This document shows, piece by piece, positions 17,697 to 26,547 of a stretch of DNA of 64,000 nucleotides; within the stretch, counting starts at the first letter, position 1; each line of letters opens with the position of its first letter. The position numbers were made by a program, and so were the translations under genes. The notes beneath the pieces are model-generated. The model searched no databases, had not been told where the DNA came from, and worked only from the letters and a program-made list of their open reading frames with translations. This DNA comes from CAVZYN01 sp963779515 (GTDB lineage Bacteria; Pseudomonadota; Alphaproteobacteria; Rhizobiales; Hyphomicrobiaceae): NCBI GenBank assembly GCA_963779515.1, contig CAVZYN010000002.1, forward strand, positions 682,001 to 746,000, read 5' to 3'.

Positions 17697-18674
17697 ATGT
17701 CAGCCCTCCCGACCATTGCCGATGTCCGCGCGGCGGCCGAGCGCATTAAACCGTTCGCGGTCGTGACCCCCCTCCTTGAACACCCTGCACTCAACGCGCG
17801 CGTGGGTGGCCGTGTGCTGCTCAAGGCTGAGAACCTGCAGCGGGTCGGCGCCTTCAAGTTTCGCGGCGCCTACAATGCCGTCTCGCAGGTGGATCGCGCC
17901 AAATTTCCAGGCGGCGTGGTCGCCTGCTCATCCGGCAATCACGCCCAGGGGGTGGCGGCTGCCGCCACGCTCTGCGGCATGAAATCCGTGATCGTGATGC
18001 CGGCCGACGCGCCTCGCCTCAAGATTGCGCGGACCAAGGCGTTTGGCGCCGAGGTGGTGACCTACGATCGGGTCAAAGAAAACCGCGATGCCATCGCTAA
18101 GGCGATCTGCGAGCGCACGAAAGCGGCGTTCGTGCATCCCTTCGACGATGCCCACGTCATGTGCGGGCAGGGCACGGCGGGGATCGAACTGATGGCGCAA
18201 GCAAAAGCCATCGGCGCAACGCCCGACGCCGTGCTCGTCTGCTGTTCAGGTGGCGGGTTTGTCGGCGGCGTTTCCATTGCCGTCAAGGACGCTCATCCCA
18301 GCACCGAGATTTATGCGGTCGAACCTGCGGGCTTCGATGACATGGCGCGCTCGCTTAAGAGCGGCAGGCGCGAGACCAACGCGCAATTGTCCGGCTCGAT
18401 CTGCGACGCTTTGCTATCGCCGACGCCGGGCGTGCTCACGTTCGCGGTTGCGCAAAAGAATGTGGCTGGAAGCCTTGTCGTCACCGACGACGAAGCGCGG
18501 GCAGCGGTGCGCTTTGCATTCGAGGAGCTGAAGCTCGTTGTGGAACCGGGCGGAGCGGTGGCGCTCGCCGCTGTTCTCACTGGCAAGCTGCCGGTCAAGG
18601 GCCGGACGATCGCAGCGGTGCTTTCGGGCGGAAACATCGATCCGGCGATGCTGAGCGCGATTATCAGCTCTTGA
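17697..18674 (+). CDS. threonine/serine dehydratase (PLP, catabolic type)
   Basis: The 325-residue fold-type II PLP enzyme has the Schiff-base lysine in AFKFRGAYNA (about residue 55), the substrate-binding SSGNHAQGVA and the phosphate-binding glycine loop CCSGGGFVGG. It lacks the C-terminal ACT regulatory domain of biosynthetic IlvA, so it resembles TdcB or hydroxyaspartate ammonia-lyases. The reaction is deamination of threonine or serine to a 2-oxoacid. ATG at 17697 follows TTGGAGCGA. The 3' end overlaps the convergent gene by 11 bp. Confidence 0.88.
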   Translation: MSALPTIADVRAAAERIKPFAVVTPLLEHPALNARVGGRVLLKAENLQRVGAFKFRGAYNAVSQVDRAKFPGGVVACSSGNHAQGVAAAATLCGMKSVIVMPADAPRLKIARTKAFGAEVVTYDRVKENRDAIAKAICERTKAAFVHPFDDAHVMCGQGTAGIELMAQAKAIGATPDAVLVCCSGGGFVGGVSIAVKDAHPSTEIYAVEPAGFDDMARSLKSGRRETNAQLSGSICDALLSPTPGVLTFAVAQKNVAGSLVVTDDEARAAVRFAFEELKLVVEPGGAVALAAVLTGKLPVKGRTIAAVLSGGNIDPAMLSAIISS

Positions 18675-19302
18675 TGGGCGCGGCATCGGCAGCAGCCGCC
18701 GCCTTCGGAGCGACCAAGTTTGCCGCGTGCGCCGCCTGCTCGGAGGCGATGCGCTTTTCTTCCTTGATGGTATCGGCCAATGCCTCCAGCCGATTTCCGG
18801 CGGAGTCGAGCTTCGCAAGCAGCGACAGCGTGTACTCGGTGTCCTTGGCTTGTCGCGAACTCAGCGCATAGACGGCTGCCGCCTGCCGCGCTATCCGCTC
18901 GCAGGTTTCCTGGTTGAAGTCGTCGCCTTCGCGCGCCTGCAAGGTCCAGGCGAGTTCATGCACCTGTTCGACGGCCGTCAGGATCTGCTGCGTCACGGTC
19001 GGTTCGACGCCATGTCCCGATGGGCGCGCGGGGCGTGACTTGAGAGCCGCCTCCACGTCTTCCACGACCGATCGAATGGCATCGACTTCGTTGCTGAGCT
19101 GGCCAAGCAAGGCGGTCGGCTCATGCAGCGAGGCGCGCAGGCGGTTCAATGTGTCTTGCAGGACGGCGTCGTCGAGGCGGCGCGCACGGCGGCCATGCTC
19201 GGCCAGGAACCAGCGGCCGCGCGCGCTGGCCAGCAGCGTCGCTTCGATCGCACGGTACTCCTGGTCGGAGTCCACCTCGTCAATGGCCTGTGGCCTGCGC
19301 AC
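18664..19302 (-). CDS. conserved alphaproteobacterial protein of unknown function
   Basis: A 212-residue, helix-rich soluble protein. Near the N-terminus it has the striking segment ATLLASARGRWFLAEHGRRAR (about residues 21-41), which I associate with an uncharacterised alphaproteobacterial family; it recalls a short docking motif. Heptad-like Leu spacing and an Ala-rich tail follow. No enzyme motif or membrane segment is visible. It converges on and overlaps the dehydratase gene by 11 bp. Confidence 0.75.
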   Translation of the reverse strand: MRRPQAIDEVDSDQEYRAIEATLLASARGRWFLAEHGRRARRLDDAVLQDTLNRLRASLHEPTALLGQLSNEVDAIRSVVEDVEAALKSRPARPSGHGVEPTVTQQILTAVEQVHELAWTLQAREGDDFNQETCERIARQAAAVYALSSRQAKDTEYTLSLLAKLDSAGNRLEALADTIKEEKRIASEQAAHAANLVAPKAAAAADAAPIKS

Positions 19303-19426
19303 TTAAGCCGCCCCGCTCCCCCTCATTGATCTTTCAGAGATACTTGATTCGGTTGTGGGGGTAAGAGCTTTCGGGGCATCACAGCAGAGGTCCCTTGGGA
19401 TAACGGCTATAGGAAATGTGAGCGGC

Positions 19427-20636
19427 ATGATGACGAGCACGGGTGATAGCCAAGAACGCTCGTTGCAGACCCGCATGGGGTGGTTCTATGCCGCCTACTT
19501 TACTGTTGTTGGGCTGCAGACGCCGTATCTGCCGCTGTGGCTGGATTGGCGGAATTTGAATGCCTCGGAGATCGCCATCGTGACGGCGGTGCCGATGTTT
19601 GTGCGCACGTTGGTGTCGCCCGCCATCGCGGTCGGTTCCGATCGGCTCGGCGAACATCGGCGCGTGGCAATCGTGCTGGGCTGGGCATCGCTGGCAGCGC
19701 TGCTGGTGTTGACGCAATCGTCCGGGTTCTGGCCGATCCTCGCTCTGCGTCCTGGCGTTTGCGTTGGCGTGGACCAGCATCATGCCGTTGGCTGAAACAT
19801 TGGCGATGGGCGTCGTCAGGTCGATTGCGGCCGACTATGGCCGGATGCGGCTGTGGGGCTCGGTCAGCTTCATCGTCGCCAGCGTCGCCGGCGGTTGGTG
19901 GATCGAGCACACGAGTGCGGCGGCGGCGATATGGCTGATCGCTCTTGCCGCATTCACGACGGCTGTGATTGGGCACCAGTTGCCGGCTGCATCAGAGCTT
20001 GGCAATGGCGGCTCAGCAGCCGCTGCGACGCGTGCCGATGCGTTGGCACTGATGCGTTCGCCGCCGTTCCTTTGGTTTGTGATGGCGGTGGGTGCGGTGC
20101 AAGCCGCGCACGCGGTGTTCTACGTTTTTGGGGTCCTGCATTGGCGTGCGCAGGGCCTATCGACTGCGTGGTGCGGAGGCCTGTGGGCGCTCAGCATCGT
20201 CGTCGAGATCGCGCTGTTTGCCTATTCCAGCGCGGTACTCCGCCTTGTGAGCCCCGTTACGCTGATCCTGGCCGGCGCGGTCGCATCGGTCGTGCGTTGG
20301 TCGGCGATGGGATTCGATCCGCCGTTCTGGCTGCTGGTGCCGCTGCAGATCACGCATGCGCTGACGTTTGCCGCGTCGCATCTCGGCGCTGTGCACTTTC
20401 TGGCACGCACCGTCGCACCGGAAAGCGCCGCGACGGCGCAGGCGCTCTATTCGGCCGCAGCCGGCGGCATTGCGATGGGTGGTGCGATGATGTTGGCGGG
20501 GCCGGCGTATGCAGCCTACGGCGGCAAGGCGTACTGGTTGATGACGGTGCTTTCACTGGCGGGTGTTGGCGCGACGCTGATCGTGCGGCGCCGGAGCGCG
20601 GCTCTAGGGCCTCAGGCGAGCCGGCCGCTCGCGTGA
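19427..20636 (+). pseudogene. MFS transporter (HcaT/MFS_1-like), frameshifted
   Basis: Translation from the ATG pair at 19427/19430 gives the first four membrane helices (MGWFYAAYFTVVGLQTPYLP and the cytoplasmic GSDRLGEHRR loop). It then ends shortly after FWPILAL, while helices 5-12 continue in another frame from LAFALAWTSIMPLAETLAMG. The break lies at about 19730-19760 and needs one extra base or two missing. Rejoined length is about 402 residues, normal for the HcaT/nucleoside:H+ symporter-like MFS group. A second ATG inside could allow a partial product. The 3' end overlaps the convergent coiled-coil gene by 25 bp. Confidence 0.8.
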
Positions 20637-23221
20637 GCCAGGAACAAGTAGACGCGGCCACCGTCGGAGGCGATCTGGCTCAGCGCGATGCGCCCCGATG
20701 GATCCCGCAGCTCCGCGTCCGCCAAATGCTGTTCGAACTCGGCGAGATAGCGATCGACGGCCGGCCGGAACTCCAAGTTGGTCTGGTAACGCGTCGCCAT
20801 TTCATCAAATGCAACGCGGCCTTCGGCATTGTAGATGCTGCGGACCATGATGCCGCGCTGGCCCGATCGCAGGCGGGCGCCAATGGCGGATGCGGTCGCG
20901 GGGTCGAGTGCGCGGGCGATCGAATCGATGCTGAGGACCGAGCGCTGCCCGTGCGCTTCGTCGTCGAGAGAGGCGCGCGCGAGGAGGTCGCCGAGTGACC
21001 AGCGGGCGTCGCGCGCGGCCGAGACGGGCGGCGCTAGCGGTGCCGCAGGGGCCGCCGTCCGCGTCCGGTCCTGCTGTTGCAGCGACTGGGTCATCATCTG
21101 GCTGAGGGGCGTCGGACCAGCGGTTGCGGTCCCGGGCGCTGGCAGCGGCGGCGTGATTGAGCGCTGCGTGGTCTGGCGCTGGCTCAACGTCGACAGCTGT
21201 TCGAGTGCTTTCAGCTGCTCCTGCAGTACTTTTCGCATCGCTTCCGAGCTTTGGCGCGTCACGGTCGGGATGCGCTCGGCTTCCTTGGCGAGGCGCGCTT
21301 GGTCCACTTCGAGCTCGGCGGCAGCGCGCTGGGCGCGGGTGCGGAGATCATCGGACGATTCAGCAACGCGGGTCGTGAGCGAGCCAAGCTGCTCCGTCAT
21401 TTCGCGCGAGACACTGCCGAATTGATTACGCAGATCCTCGAGCGCGCGCGTCGTGCGATCGGAGGTCTCGTTCTTCATGCGCTCGAGTTCGGCGAGGGTT
21501 GCTTGCGACTGCGTCTGGGCGCCGCGGGTCAGTTCCTCGGTAAAGCTGCGGGCGCGCCCTTCAGCCTCGGTGAGCGAGCCTTCGAGGTGTGTCGAGTAAT
21601 TGCGCACGACCTCGTCCAACTGCTCGGCTTTGCCGGACAGCTTGCCCAAGGTGTCGTTGAGGTCGCGATGGCGCGATTGCAGCGTCGTGTCGATCCGGAA
21701 GTTGGCGGTTTCGAGCGCGTTGGCGGCGCGCATGATCGATTGACCCTGGGATTCGAAACGGTTGGTGACGCCACTGATCTGCTGCAGCAGGTTTTCCGAG
21801 ACGTTCTTCAAGAGATCGGACTGGCTGGCCAGCCCCTCGATCGCCTTGACGGATTGGCGCGTGATGTTTTCGCTGGTGCGGCGCACCGCGTTGATGCCGT
21901 GCATCAGGGTTTCGTCGAGGTCGCCGGCCTGGCGGCCGAGCGTATCGGCCAGTTGTTTGGCGTGCTGTTCCATGGCGTTGGAGAGCGCCTGGGCTTTCTC
22001 GCCGACGGCCGAGTCGATGACGCGCGTCGACTGCATGATCTGGTCGTCGAAGAGCTGCAAACGTTGCGAAAACGCGGCATCGAGTGCCTTGGTGCGTTGG
22101 ACGAGCTGACTGTCGATTGCTTCCGCGCGGCTTGCCAGTGTCGCATCGAGCGCGCGCGTGTAATCGTCGAACATCGTCTTCAGCTGACCCGTCCGGTCGC
22201 CGAGGGACGACGTCAGTGTCGTCGTATAGTCGTTGAGCAGACCCTGCATCTCGGTCGTGCGCACGCCGAGTGCATTGCCAAGCGCATCGGTGTAATCGGT
22301 CAGCACGGTTTGCAGATGCTCGGTGCGGGTGGCGAGCGAGCCTTCGAGGCGGTCCGTCGAGGCCGTCAGTTGGGTGTCGAGCGCGATCAGGTTCGCGCCG
22401 GCACCCTCGATGATGTGGGCGAGCTTTGTCTGCTGGCTCGACAGCTTCTCGATCAGCTGGGGAACTTCGTCGCCGATCGAACGCAGCGTGTTGGCGACGT
22501 GATCGGAGGTGCCGACAAGAGCGTCGCGCTCGCCGGCAAGTTCGCTCAGCAAGCCGCGAATGCGCTTTTCGTTTTCGCCATAGGAGCGCTCGAGCGCGGA
22601 GACCTCGTGATGGACGAGGGTTTCGAGTTCGCTTGCGCGGCCAAGCGCCCGGCTCATCGCCTCATTCATGAAATTGACTTGGCGGCGCACAGCCTGCCCC
22701 AACGAGGCCACCGATTGTTCCGCCTCGCGATCGGGCTCAGCCAGGCGCACCGCGACTTCGGTCATGGCGGACGACATCAGGCGTAGTTCCTGCGCGCGCC
22801 AGATGAGGGACGCCAAGAACCAGAACAGCACGATCGGAATGAAGATCGTTGCTGCCACAGTCAAAATGATCGGGCGCCCAAACAACTCGACAAACGACTT
22901 CGCGCTTGCGATTTCCGGCGCAAGCATCGCCCACGTGAACAACGCGCCGATCAGCAGCCAACCGGCCGAAGCGCCGGCTGCGACCGCGAACGGCTTCTTC
23001 GATGGCTTCTGTTGCAGGGCGTAGATCAAACCACCGATTGTGGGCACGTCGTCATTGGCGGCGACCCGGCGGCGTGGTGGTCCCGCGGGCCGACGCTTCG
23101 CCGTACGACGTTGAGAATCCTCGGTTATTTCAGGCTGGCTGGCGGGATCAGCAGACACAGCTTCGGCGGCCGCCGTTTGCGGTTCCTCCGACGCTGGTTT
23201 GGTCTTCGACTGCTCGGCCAT
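20612..23221 (-). CDS. large membrane-anchored coiled-coil protein (TipN / growth-pole-ring-like)
   Basis: The 869-residue protein has a basic, Pro-rich cytoplasmic N-terminus (1-75), two membrane helices at about 77-100 and 118-141, then about 500 residues of apolipoprotein-like helical repeats with a period of 22-33 residues (LGDRTGQLKTMFDDYTRALDA-type units). A Gln/Pro-rich linker follows, then a conserved C-terminal domain from about residue 740 (WSLGDLLARASLDD). Size and topology match Caulobacter TipN and are a short version of the Agrobacterium growth pole ring protein, which mark new poles. The family link is by architecture rather than alignment. It is divergent from the Hpt gene. 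Confidence 0.75.
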   Translation of the reverse strand: MAEQSKTKPASEEPQTAAAEAVSADPASQPEITEDSQRRTAKRRPAGPPRRRVAANDDVPTIGGLIYALQQKPSKKPFAVAAGASAGWLLIGALFTWAMLAPEIASAKSFVELFGRPIILTVAATIFIPIVLFWFLASLIWRAQELRLMSSAMTEVAVRLAEPDREAEQSVASLGQAVRRQVNFMNEAMSRALGRASELETLVHHEVSALERSYGENEKRIRGLLSELAGERDALVGTSDHVANTLRSIGDEVPQLIEKLSSQQTKLAHIIEGAGANLIALDTQLTASTDRLEGSLATRTEHLQTVLTDYTDALGNALGVRTTEMQGLLNDYTTTLTSSLGDRTGQLKTMFDDYTRALDATLASRAEAIDSQLVQRTKALDAAFSQRLQLFDDQIMQSTRVIDSAVGEKAQALSNAMEQHAKQLADTLGRQAGDLDETLMHGINAVRRTSENITRQSVKAIEGLASQSDLLKNVSENLLQQISGVTNRFESQGQSIMRAANALETANFRIDTTLQSRHRDLNDTLGKLSGKAEQLDEVVRNYSTHLEGSLTEAEGRARSFTEELTRGAQTQSQATLAELERMKNETSDRTTRALEDLRNQFGSVSREMTEQLGSLTTRVAESSDDLRTRAQRAAAELEVDQARLAKEAERIPTVTRQSSEAMRKVLQEQLKALEQLSTLSQRQTTQRSITPPLPAPGTATAGPTPLSQMMTQSLQQQDRTRTAAPAAPLAPPVSAARDARWSLGDLLARASLDDEAHGQRSVLSIDSIARALDPATASAIGARLRSGQRGIMVRSIYNAEGRVAFDEMATRYQTNLEFRPAVDRYLAEFEQHLADAELRDPSGRIALSQIASDGGRVYLFLAHASGRLA

Positions 23222-23559
23222 CGCCCCGTCCGCCTGCTCACGCAGCCACGCGCTCGCACCCCAAAGGACTCAACTTTCTCCAATTCAACCGCTATCTAGC
23301 GGTCCTACAAAGAGAAATCCAAGCGAATTGGCACGTTATCCACCCGTCTGTGTGAATCTGGCCCCCGCCTCTCTGCCAGCTACGCGCGCATTGGGGCAAA
23401 ACCATGGGGGATTTTCTGTGCACCGGCGGATCAGTGCTGCTCGCGCGCGATGTTCACGAATGCGTAACGGCGTTTCTTTACGCGGTCTTTCCGGCTCCCA
23501 CCTAAACTGAAGATGGGAATTTGGGGCTCGGACCGGGCGTGTGGCCGGGAGTAGGACTT
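23222..23559. other. Divergent promoter region between coiled-coil gene and Hpt gene
   Basis: This 338-base stretch has no credible gene. It must contain promoters for both flanking genes. A single near-match to a DnaA box (TTATCCACC) occurs around 23336, with no second copy nearby. Confidence 0.4.
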
Positions 23560-23952
23560 ATGACGGTTCATGAGAAAGCGTTTGTGGGGGCGGCCGTCGC
23601 GAGCGTCGAAACCGGCACGAAAGCTGTGGATTTGACGTATCTGCGTCGCTTCACGTTCGGCAACGCCGATCTCGAGCGTGAGGTCCTGGGCCTGTTCGCC
23701 GACCAAGCGCCGCAATACCTCAGCCAACTGCGCACGGCCCGCTCCACCAAAGCCTGGGGCGATGCAGCGCATACCATCAAAGGGTCCGCCCGCGCGGTTG
23801 GCGCCTGGCATCTGGCGCGCGTCGCGGAAGCGGCCGAGCGCCTGAAGGACCAGCCCGAGCCCGGCCGCCGCTTGCAGGCTATCGAGCTGATCGCTGCCGC
23901 CATCGAAGAGGCGCGCGACTTCATCGACACTCTTTACCCCGAGGCCGCGTGA
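23560..23952 (+). CDS. histidine phosphotransfer (Hpt) domain protein
   Basis: The 130-residue protein is essentially one Hpt four-helix bundle, with the phosphorylatable histidine in AAHTIKGSARAVGA (about residue 71). Hpt proteins relay phosphate from hybrid kinases to response regulators. No kinase or regulator is adjacent, so it is probably a stand-alone relay. ATG at 23560 follows AGGACTT; an upstream in-frame TTG is less likely. It is divergent from the TipN/GPR-like polar protein. Confidence 0.88.
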   Translation: MTVHEKAFVGAAVASVETGTKAVDLTYLRRFTFGNADLEREVLGLFADQAPQYLSQLRTARSTKAWGDAAHTIKGSARAVGAWHLARVAEAAERLKDQPEPGRRLQAIELIAAAIEEARDFIDTLYPEAA

Positions 23953-24082
23953 CGCGCGGGCCTGGCCCAGATGCGGCTTGAATTTCAAGGCTCTCGCCGC
24001 TAAACCTCCGCGCGATCGCAGCGCGTGTGCTGCCGCGAGGGCGCCGTCCGCGTGCGCCCAGAGACCAGGAGCCTCTGCCGAC

Positions 24083-24403
24083 ATGGCGAAGATTACATTT
24101 GTGCAGTCCGACGGCCGCCGACAGACCGTGGACGCAGACGCGGGGCTGACCGTCATGGAAGCTGCCAAGAAAAACGCCATCGATGGCATCGAAGCGGAAT
24201 GCGGCGGCGCCTGCGCGTGCGCGACCTGCCACGTCTATGTCGACGCGGACTGGGTTGGAAAACTCGCCAAGCGCTCGGCGATGGAAGAAGACATGCTCGA
24301 CTTCGCCTTCGATGTGCGCGACGAAAGCCGGCTCAGCTGCCAGCTCAAGATCGCGGACGCGCTCGATGGTCTCGTGGTGCGCGTGCCCGACAAGCAATTC
24401 TGA
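24083..24403 (+). CDS. adrenodoxin-type 2Fe-2S ferredoxin
   Basis: The 106-residue ferredoxin has the vertebrate/adrenodoxin-type ligand pattern C-x5-C-x2-C (ECGGACACATC) at about residues 39-48 and a fourth cysteine in LSCQLK. Such proteins feed electrons to Fe-S cluster assembly, P450s or Rieske oxygenases. It sits 59 bp upstream of a ferredoxin reductase gene, so the two likely form one electron-transfer chain. ATG at 24083 follows AGGAGCC. Confidence 0.92.
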   Translation: MAKITFVQSDGRRQTVDADAGLTVMEAAKKNAIDGIEAECGGACACATCHVYVDADWVGKLAKRSAMEEDMLDFAFDVRDESRLSCQLKIADALDGLVVRVPDKQF

Positions 24404-24462
24404 ATTTTTCCGCGGCACGGATCGGCCGCATCGTCATCGCGGCAACGAGAAAGTGCTCGCCC

Positions 24463-25506
24463 ATGTCTACGATGTCTACGCTCAATGCAGCCGTTGAAAC
24501 CGACGTCGTCGTCATCGGCGCGGGCCCGTGCGGGCTGTTCGCCGTGTTCGAATTGGGCCTGCTCGATCTCAAGTGCCACGTCGTCGACATCCTCGGCAAG
24601 CCCGGCGGGCAATGCGCGGAACTGTATCCGGAAAAGCCGATCTACGACATTCCGGCGCTCCCGATCGTCACTGGCCAGGAACTCACGGATCGCCTGCTGG
24701 AGCAGATCAAACCGTTCGCGCCGGTGTTCCACTACGGCGAGCGGATCGATGCGCTCCAACGCGAGGCCGACGGCCGTTTCCGCCTGACGACGGACGCCGA
24801 GAAAACCTTTATTACCAAGGTTGTTGTGATCGCGGCAGGCGGCGGATCGTTCACGCCGAAGCGCCCGCCGCTCGCGGGCATCGAGGCGTTCGAGCCGAAG
24901 TCCGTGGTCTATTCCGTGCGCCGCATGGACGACTTCCGGGCGAAGGACATCTTGATCGTCGGCGGCGGCGACAGCGCGCTCGATTGGACGCTCAATCTGC
25001 AGCCGCTCGCCAAGTCGCTGACGCTGCTGCACCGTCGCGACGAGTTCCGCGGCGCGCCGCACTCGGTCGAGAAGATGCGCGCGCTCGTCGCCGCCGGCGC
25101 GATGAAACTGATGATCGGTCAGGTGACGGCGCTCGCTGGCGCCGATGGCGAACTCGATCACGTCACCATCAAGACCAAAGAGGGCGAGGAACGCATCGCC
25201 TGCAATCGCCTGTTGCCGTTCTTCGGGTTGACGATGAAGCTCGGACCGATCGCCGATTGGGGGCTCAATCTTCATGAGAATTTGATCCCCGTCGACACCG
25301 AGAAATTCGAGACGAGTGCGCCGGGCATCTTCGCGATCGGCGACATCAACACCTATCCCGGCAAGCTGAAGCTCATTCTCTCCGGCTTCCACGAGGCGGC
25401 GCTGATGTCGCAAGCCGCGCATCGTCTCGTCTATCCCGACAAGAAAATTCTGTTCCAGTACACGACGTCGTCGTCGAGCCTGCAGAAAAAACTCGGCGTG
25501 AAGTGA
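24463..25506 (+). CDS. ferredoxin-NADP+ reductase, thioredoxin-reductase-like type
   Basis: The 347-residue flavoprotein has the FAD motif VVIGAGPCGLFAVFELG, the NADP motif ILIVGGGDSALDW and the closing FAD motif GIFAIGDINTYPGK. The C-terminal SSSSLQKKLGVK is characteristic of the TrxR-like FNRs of Rhodopseudomonas and Bradyrhizobium. These lack the CxxC of thioredoxin reductase, and none is visible here. It passes electrons between NADPH and the ferredoxin encoded just upstream. Two in-frame ATGs (24463 and 24472) are possible starts. Confidence 0.93.
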   Translation: MSTMSTLNAAVETDVVVIGAGPCGLFAVFELGLLDLKCHVVDILGKPGGQCAELYPEKPIYDIPALPIVTGQELTDRLLEQIKPFAPVFHYGERIDALQREADGRFRLTTDAEKTFITKVVVIAAGGGSFTPKRPPLAGIEAFEPKSVVYSVRRMDDFRAKDILIVGGGDSALDWTLNLQPLAKSLTLLHRRDEFRGAPHSVEKMRALVAAGAMKLMIGQVTALAGADGELDHVTIKTKEGEERIACNRLLPFFGLTMKLGPIADWGLNLHENLIPVDTEKFETSAPGIFAIGDINTYPGKLKLILSGFHEAALMSQAAHRLVYPDKKILFQYTTSSSSLQKKLGVK

Positions 25507-25885
25507 CGTTTGCGGTCCGTTTTTGAGCGGAATTGGCGATGGGCTCCCACGCGTGCCGTGATGGGCTCCCACAAACGCTGCATGTGCGCGCCGTTGAGCG
25601 GCGGCGTCGGCCGCGCGACTGTTCGATCGGATGTCAGCTTTCGCACGGTGTGCGTTGGCCGTATTCGCTATGGGTTGGCACGTGCCCGAAACGCGCATGA
25701 AAAGTGCATGCTTCTCGTCGGCGGCAGTCTCAGCGGCCGGGGTGACGGCAGCCTCGGACATGGCGGCCACCGCCGCTCACGCCGCCAGCCCCCGGCAGGG
25801 CGGCAGCCGCGCACCCCGCGTCACCCCATCCGCGCATCGACCCGCTGTTTAGCCCGGCGACCGCCGCGGATCGCCCGCTGGAGTG
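25507..25885. other. Noncoding stretch with a 13-bp direct repeat
   Basis: Nothing protein-like is convincing here. GATGGGCTCCCAC occurs twice, at 25538-25550 and 25560-25572 (22-base period), just after the reductase gene. The rest is GC-rich and unremarkable. Confidence 0.4.
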
Positions 25886-26042
25886 ATTTCACTGATCACG
25901 TAAATGAATGATGTTTATTTTGGGCGCCGGGCATGGGTTGTCATCCGGGTCATGATTTACTAAGTGCGTAAATGACCGAAGTTCATTTTAGCCGCCCGGC
26001 GTGGGTCGCAGGCCGACCATAATTCACCGATGACGTGAAATG
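25886..26042. repeat. imperfect tandem repeat, period 67-69 bp
   Basis: Two full units and the start of a third begin at 25886, 25955 and 26022. Each starts with ATTyACtrAtnACGTrAAATG-like sequence. The first two continue through an AT-rich TTCATTTT/TTTATTTT block and a GCCCGGCrTGGGT block. Copies differ at about a third of positions, so the array is old or functionally constrained. It lies in a 700-base gene-free region. Confidence 0.6.
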
Positions 26043-26140
26043 CTTGAACTCAGGTCCGCCACCACCTTCCCGATACCGTCCCTCCAACAGTCTCCTCAAT
26101 CTCATCCGCCTCGAGCCAAATCCGACACCCGCCCATCCGC

Positions 26141-26168
26141 CTCACCCTGAGCCTGTCGAAGGGCGAGC
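26141..26168. repeat. partial REP element of the CAGGCTCA family
   Basis: Contains CCTGAGCCTGTCGAAGG, the half-site seen in the full palindromes at 46222-46312 and 49345-49433. Only one arm is present. Confidence 0.6.
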
Positions 26169-26209
26169 GACCCGCGCGGCGCCGGGCTGGTCGAAAATGG
26201 ACCGCCCGC

Positions 26210-26476
26210 TTACGCTGCCTCTAGCCGGCGCAATTCCTCCATGAAGGCGAAGCGCAATTGTGCGGCCTCTTCCTCCGGCAGCCAATTGGTCATCTGCGGA
26301 AACACGGTCTTCCAGTAGGCGACCTCTTTCGGCTTCCACGGCAGCACCTTGGCCGTGCGCGCTATGTCGAGCACCTTGTTCACTTCCGCGCGCACCAGCT
26401 CCAGCGACGGCGTGTAAGACTGGGGCGGCGGCGCGCCGAACAGATCGGCTTGTGCTTTGAAGTCGTTGCGTGACAT
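26210..26476 (-). CDS. small conserved hypothetical protein
   Basis: An 88-residue, soluble, charged protein starting MSRNDFKAQADLFGAP, with a Trp-containing middle (VLPWKPKEVAYWKTVFPQM) and a helical acidic end (EEEAAQLRFAFMEELRRLEAA). It looks like a genuine compact protein, but I do not recognise its family. It lies downstream of the type ISP restriction remnant on the same strand, so it could be a leftover partner of that system. Confidence 0.6.
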   Translation of the reverse strand: MSRNDFKAQADLFGAPPPQSYTPSLELVRAEVNKVLDIARTAKVLPWKPKEVAYWKTVFPQMTNWLPEEEAAQLRFAFMEELRRLEAA

Positions 26477-26547
26477 GGGAGTCCACAGCGCAGTTGCAAA
26501 TCATCGCAATCATGCCCGACAGCATCAGCAACCGCGAGGGCGTGCCC

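Noticed and set aside
21251..22786. A 511-codon open frame on the plus strand
   Set aside because: It is exactly antisense to the coiled-coil gene. Its product is His/Arg/Leu-rich without any family motif, and it is explained by the GC-rich codon bias of the real gene.
23334..23345. DnaA-box-like TTATCCACC as a sign of a replication origin
   Set aside because: There is a single imperfect copy, no AT-rich unwinding element and no dnaA, dnaN, hemE or parAB genes nearby.
24235..25770. A 511-codon minus-strand frame across the ferredoxin reductase
   Set aside because: The real reductase motifs are on the plus strand; the minus product is low-complexity Arg/Ala.
25886..26042. CRISPR-like reading of the tandem repeats
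   Set aside because: Units are contiguous, 67-69 bp and diverged throughout; there are no identical short repeats with unique spacers and no cas genes.
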